NCBI GenBank assembly: GCA_030632095.1
Contig: DAOVJU010000090.1
Location: forward strand, 1-9,499
DNA length: 9,499 nucleotides
Direction of reading: 5' to 3'
DNA from: Chlorobiota bacterium
GTDB taxonomy: Bacteria > Bacteroidota > Bacteroidia > Bacteroidales > B39-G9
Below the pieces are notes generated by a model. That model was given only the letters and a program-made list of their open reading frames with translations. It had not been told where the DNA came from and did not search any database. Positions 6,285 through 9,499 of the stretch are shown one piece after another (positions within the stretch are counted from its first letter, which is position 1; the number at the start of each line of letters is the position of its first letter). The position numbers and the translations under genes were made by a program.

Positions 6285-6410
6285 AGAAAGAAGAAAGAAG
6301 TCGGAAGTCGGAAGTTGGAAGTCAGAAGTCGGAAGTTGGAAGTTGGAAGTCGGAAGTGAGTAGTGAGTTGGAGTTGGGAGTTGGGAGTTGGGAGTTGAGA
6401 GTTGGAAAGA
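6285..6410 (+). repeat. 18-unit 7-bp repeat array after the 5493 gene
   Basis: Eighteen in-phase heptamers start on the first base after the TAA at 6282-6284. Two AGAAAGA units are followed by alternating AGTCGGA and AGTTGGA variants (6299-6354), two AGTGAGT units (6355-6368), TGGAGTT (6369-6375), three GGGAGTT units (6376-6396), GAGAGTT and GGAAAGA. The phase never breaks over 126 bp. The unit is not a multiple of three, so the array opens spurious reading frames on both strands. It is purine-rich on the sense strand of the preceding gene. Confidence 0.92.
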
Positions 6411-6502
6411 GACTGGTGGTAAGTCAAGCCTATATCTTCCCATCGTTCATACTGAATTTATTTAAATCAATTAAAAATACTTTCAATTAATTATTATTAT
6501 AA

Positions 6503-7450
6503 ATGACAACTGAAATATACCAGAAAACCCCCTTGGTGGAGTTTCCAAAGGATGAAATGCTAAAACTCATCAATAACTTTAGTCCTGATAGAATTGCCAC
6601 ATTTCTTGATGTGACCGATTTAAAAGCCGATACTTTAGGCCCAAAACTTAATAAAATGGCCAACTGGGCAATCTCTTTAAAATGTGCTTCGGTATGTGTT
6701 AATCCTGTTGAAGTTGATAAATTACCCTTATTATTAAAAGGAACCGGAATAATGGAAACCTATGTTATGGATTTTCCTTTGGGCAAAGTTGATATTGAAC
6801 TTAAGGCATGCATGACTGCTGACACAGTGAAAAAAAGCCGAAAAATTCGTGGTGAAGACAAAGGTCATATTGATATTGACATGGTGATAAACGTTGGCAG
6901 ATTTAAAAAAGATCCGGCTTACACACTTGAAGAAATCAATACTGTTTGTGAAGCTGCTGATGGCGAGGTTGTTAAGGTTATTGTAAGGTCATCAGAACTT
7001 ACTGAAGAAGAATTATACAAAGTTTCAGAAATAGTTGCTGAGTCGAAAGCAAATTTTATAAAAAATTCAACCGGTATGGATGCTTATGGGGCTATGCCCG
7101 AACATATGAGAATAATGCGTGAAGTTGCAGGGAATGAAAAAGGAGTAAAAGCCGCCGGTGGAATTTCTGATGCTATGACAGTAATGCGTTTAATGTATGC
7201 CGGGGCAAAAGAAGAGTTTTTACAAAAGCCTGAGTTATTCCGAATAGGAACAAGTGCTCCGTTAAACATCGTTTCATCAATGGGTTGGTTACAACATAAT
7301 TCTGAAGACTGGCTCAATGCTGGAATTATTCCTTGTAAAATATGTCCTTATCATCATACAGCCAAACTACGTCCGGAGTTAAGAGTTCATAGCCAGAAGA
7401 AATGCCATGTTTGTAAGCATAATCACTACAGAAAGAATAAGGATTTTTAG
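6503..7450 (+). CDS. deoC: deoxyribose-phosphate aldolase with C-terminal CxxC/CxxC tail
   Basis: DeoC cleaves 2-deoxyribose-5-phosphate to acetaldehyde and glyceraldehyde-3-phosphate in deoxynucleoside breakdown. The TIM-barrel core (about 25-260) has FLDVTDL (34-40), ASVCVNP (62-68), DIDMVINVG (124-132), FIKNSTG (185-191) and VKAAGGI (215-221). By comparison with the E. coli enzyme, D126 is the acid/base aspartate, K187 the Schiff-base lysine and K216 the second lysine; RIGTS (247-251) fits the phosphate loop. At 315 residues it is longer than the roughly 259-residue E. coli protein. It has an N-terminal extension of about 25 residues and a tail of about 45 residues. The tail carries C278-x2-C281 and C301-x2-C304 with histidines at 284, 285, 306 and 308, which suggests a zinc ribbon. 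The AOR gene follows 191 bp downstream on the same strand. Confidence 0.93.
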   Translation: MTTEIYQKTPLVEFPKDEMLKLINNFSPDRIATFLDVTDLKADTLGPKLNKMANWAISLKCASVCVNPVEVDKLPLLLKGTGIMETYVMDFPLGKVDIELKACMTADTVKKSRKIRGEDKGHIDIDMVINVGRFKKDPAYTLEEINTVCEAADGEVVKVIVRSSELTEEELYKVSEIVAESKANFIKNSTGMDAYGAMPEHMRIMREVAGNEKGVKAAGGISDAMTVMRLMYAGAKEEFLQKPELFRIGTSAPLNIVSSMGWLQHNSEDWLNAGIIPCKICPYHHTAKLRPELRVHSQKKCHVCKHNHYRKNKDF

Positions 7451-7456
7451 ATTTGA

Positions 7457-7505
7457 GCGGAAAGTTGTTAGAAGTCAGAAAACAGTAGGCAGAAGGCAGA
7501 AAAGA
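7457..7505 (+). repeat. degenerate 7-bp repeat array after deoC
   Basis: Seven in-phase heptamers begin six bases after the TAG of deoC: GCGGAAA, GTTGTTA, GAAGTCA, GAAAACA, GTAGGCA, GAAGGCA and GAAAAGA. Their words resemble both the GAAGTCG-type array after 5493 and the TAGGCAG-type array before queE, linking them as one repeat family. Further, more decayed units may continue to about 7533. Confidence 0.65.
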
Positions 7506-7588
7506 ATAAAGAAAATTAGAATTTAGAATATCAAAAAACAAGACTCAAAACTCAAGGCACACACATTTACTCATTAGCTCACACTCTC

Positions 7589-7636
7589 ATCAACAAATCA
7601 ACACATCAACAAATCAACTAATCAACAAATAAACTT
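7589..7636 (+). repeat. 8-bp repeat array directly before the AOR start
   Basis: Six in-phase octamers are present: ATCAACAA, ATCAACAC, ATCAACAA, ATCAACTA, ATCAACAA and ATAAACTT. The array ends five bases before the ATG at 7642, so it occupies the place of a ribosome binding site. It is almost free of G on the sense strand and therefore unstructured, unlike the purine-rich heptamer arrays. Upstream (7533-7588) the DNA is also CA-rich and low in complexity. Confidence 0.85.
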
Positions 7637-7641
7637 TAAAA

Positions 7642-9465
7642 ATGAAAACAATTCCAGGCGGGTATCATAATAAATTACTCAGATTGAATTTAACTAATAA
7701 ATCACATAGCATAGAAACCATAGATAATGAAATTCTATTAAAATATATTGGAGGAAGAGGTTTAGGTGTAAAATATTTGTTCGATGAAGTTGACCCGAAA
7801 GTTGATCCGTTAAGCCCGGCTAATAAACTTTTATTCGTAAACGCCCCTTTACACGGAAGTAATGCAGCAACAGCAAGCAGATTTACTGTTGTAACCAAAT
7901 CTCCTCTGACAAATGGTGTTTCAAGTACAAATTCAGGTGGGCATTTTGGAATTGATTTTAAGAATACCGGTTTTGATCTTATAATTCTGGAAGGTAAATC
8001 GGAGAAACCTTGTTGTATTTTCATTAATAACGAAACTATAGAGTTTAAAGATGCGCGACATATTTGGGGGAAAAATACCCATGATACAAATGATGAAGTT
8101 ATAGCTGAAACAGATCCTAAAGCTGCTGTTGCATGTATTGGCCCGGCAGGTGAAAAAGCTGTTTTAATTGCAGCCATCATGAACGACAAAGGGCACGCCT
8201 CAGGCAGAACAGGTGTTGGGGCTGTAATGGGATCAAAAAATCTCAAAGCCATTGCCGTTATGGGAACTAAAAGAACAAACTATATAAACGATAACGATAT
8301 TGACACAGCTAAGAAAGAATGGCAAACTTTTATTGGCGAAGCACCATTAACAAAAAATGCATTGAAAGAATATGGAACGCCGGCATTAGTTAGTATTATT
8401 AACGACAGAGGAGGATTCCCAACAAAAAACTTCCAGGAAGGTTATTTTGCAAATGCAGATTCTATTACCGGGGAAACTATTAAAGAACTATATTTTGTTA
8501 GAAGCCAGCCATGTAAGGCATGCCCCATTGGCTGCGCACATTTGTCAAAAACTCCTGACAGGGAAGGAAAAGGGCCTGAATTTGAAACTGTCTGGTCGCT
8601 CGGCGCTGCTTGTTTTGTTAATGATCTTGAGCAAATAACAAATGCTAATTATAACTGCAATGAACTGGGAATAGATACAATATCTGCCGGAAGTACTATT
8701 GCCTGTGCCATGGAGCTTTCAGAAAAAGGATATTTTGATGAAGAAACTTTTAAATTGATTAAAAAGGATTTAGGTAAAGAATTAAAATTCGGAGATGCTG
8801 AAGCCGTTGTTAAACTTACGGAATTAATTGGTAAAGCCGAAGGTATTGGAAAAATCATGGGAATGGGAAGCTTAAAATTATCTCAAAAATACGGACACCC
8901 GGAATTAGCTATGCAAGTAAAAGGATTGGAATTACCCGCATACGACCCCAGGGGGTTTTATGGAATGAGTTTATCGTTATCAACAAGCAACAGAGGTGCA
9001 TGCCACCTAAAAGCTTATTTGGTAGCAACAGAATCCTTGTCAACTCCCTTTGAGATAAACAGGTTTACCGGAAAAGGAAAACCCGGTCTGACAAAACTTT
9101 ACCAGGATCTAACATCAACCATTGATTCAATGGGAGTGTGTATTTTCACAAGTTTTGCTTTGAATCCAATTCATTACGCCAATATGATGTCAGCAATAAC
9201 CGGTGTTAAAATGAACTCTAAGGAATTGCTGAAAATTGGAGAACGAATCTGGAATATTGAAAAACTTTTTAACCTGGGGGCAGGTTTATCTCGAAAAGAT
9301 GACACCCTCCCACCACGGCTAATGAATGAGCCATTTACATCCGGCCATTCAAAAGGAGTTAAAATTGATCTTGATCCTTTATTAGACGAATACTATAAAA
9401 TCAGGGGATGGACAAAAGAGGGAATTCCTACTTCTGAGAAACTTACTGAACTTGGGCTTGATTAG
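7642..9465 (+). CDS. aor: aldehyde:ferredoxin oxidoreductase (tungsten/molybdenum)
   Basis: Enzymes of this family oxidise aldehydes to carboxylates and pass electrons to ferredoxin, using a bis-pterin tungsten or molybdenum site and one [4Fe-4S] cluster. At 607 residues the length is full. Motifs in order are IGGRGLGVKYLF (36-47), SRFTVVTKSPLT (79-90), SGGHFG (98-103), SGRTGVGAVMGSKNLKAI (187-204), CKACPIGC (C291, C294, C298) and GPEFETVWSLG (311-321). Then come NELGID (340-345), AYDPRG (433-438), RGACHL (451-456) and DSMGVC (495-500), which supplies the fourth cluster cysteine, C500. The NELGI and DSMGV segments are the two pterin-contact motifs. No signal peptide is present, so it is cytoplasmic. 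ATG 7642 is chosen because GGYHNKLLRLNLT is the usual family N-terminus. A lone TAGATTTG at 7448-7455 could be an internal promoter, but co-transcription with deoC is equally possible. Acetaldehyde or glyceraldehyde-3-phosphate are candidate substrates from context only. Confidence 0.95.
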   Translation: MKTIPGGYHNKLLRLNLTNKSHSIETIDNEILLKYIGGRGLGVKYLFDEVDPKVDPLSPANKLLFVNAPLHGSNAATASRFTVVTKSPLTNGVSSTNSGGHFGIDFKNTGFDLIILEGKSEKPCCIFINNETIEFKDARHIWGKNTHDTNDEVIAETDPKAAVACIGPAGEKAVLIAAIMNDKGHASGRTGVGAVMGSKNLKAIAVMGTKRTNYINDNDIDTAKKEWQTFIGEAPLTKNALKEYGTPALVSIINDRGGFPTKNFQEGYFANADSITGETIKELYFVRSQPCKACPIGCAHLSKTPDREGKGPEFETVWSLGAACFVNDLEQITNANYNCNELGIDTISAGSTIACAMELSEKGYFDEETFKLIKKDLGKELKFGDAEAVVKLTELIGKAEGIGKIMGMGSLKLSQKYGHPELAMQVKGLELPAYDPRGFYGMSLSLSTSNRGACHLKAYLVATESLSTPFEINRFTGKGKPGLTKLYQDLTSTIDSMGVCIFTSFALNPIHYANMMSAITGVKMNSKELLKIGERIWNIEKLFNLGAGLSRKDDTLPPRLMNEPFTSGHSKGVKIDLDPLLDEYYKIRGWTKEGIPTSEKLTELGLD

Positions 9466-9499
9466 AAAAGATTGGATGTGTTTTTATCAGGCATGGTGG

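Noticed and set aside
6131..6490. Open frames on both strands across the heptamer array, encoding peptides rich in repeated Ser/Glu/Val or Pro/Thr/Ser/Asn.
   Set aside because: A 7-bp tandem repeat without stop words stays open in all frames. The peptides are a product of the repeat, overlap the lipoprotein gene, and have no start context or family resemblance.
4301..7636. Tandem repeats considered as a CRISPR array.
   Set aside because: Units are 7-8 bp with no spacers, and no cas gene is present.
7665..8252. 195-codon open frame on the minus strand opposite the AOR gene.
   Set aside because: It is antisense to the well-conserved N-terminal half of AOR and has no recognisable domain; it is a mirror of that gene's codon usage.
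9466..9499. Possible start of a further gene (ATG at about 9475) after AOR.
   Set aside because: Only 34 bases remain and there is too little sequence to support a coding call.

Overview
The window looks like chromosomal DNA from an anaerobic member of the Bacteroidota. The DNA is AT-rich. Start codons lack clear Shine-Dalgarno sequences and several are preceded by matches to the phylum's -7 element TAnnTTTG. Two lipoproteins carry the acidic residues after the lipid cysteine that are typical of Bacteroidota surface lipoproteins. The oxygen-sensitive tungsten/molybdenum aldehyde:ferredoxin oxidoreductase points to an anaerobic lifestyle. No mobile element, tRNA, rRNA or CRISPR array is visible.

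Layout. Positions 1-1570 hold a compact minus-strand operon read right to left: a small four-helix membrane protein, a cysteine-rich lipoprotein that starts at TTG, a class I SAM methyltransferase, and the first 31 codons of a GNAT acetyltransferase that leaves the window. Gaps are 1, 6 and 7 bp. A divergent spacer with a short GC-rich structured patch separates it from a plus-strand surface lipoprotein (1809-2693) that ends in a strong hairpin terminator (2716-2759). A conserved membrane-anchored protein of unknown function follows (2888-3415). It converges on queE (3659-4270, minus), with a 152-bp imperfect inverted repeat between the two. Upstream of queE on the same strand is a membrane-anchored beta-propeller-type protein (4358-5302). 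A divergent promoter region then leads to a second surface lipoprotein (5493-6284, plus). The right end holds deoC (6503-7450) and an aldehyde:ferredoxin oxidoreductase gene (7642-9465), both plus.

How the genes may work together. DeoC cleaves deoxyribose-5-phosphate to acetaldehyde and glyceraldehyde-3-phosphate. The AOR family oxidises aldehydes with ferredoxin as electron acceptor. The pair could therefore form a short route from deoxynucleoside sugar to carboxylate plus reduced ferredoxin; this is inferred from adjacency. The DeoC has an unusual C-terminal tail with two CxxC pairs that looks like a zinc ribbon.

The most unexpected non-coding signal is a set of degenerate 7-bp repeat arrays. 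They begin 0-6 bp after the stop codons of four different genes, always with the purine-rich strand in the sense direction of the preceding gene. An 8-bp repeat array also lies directly before the AOR start, and a T12 tract lies in the spacer of a candidate promoter for a surface lipoprotein.
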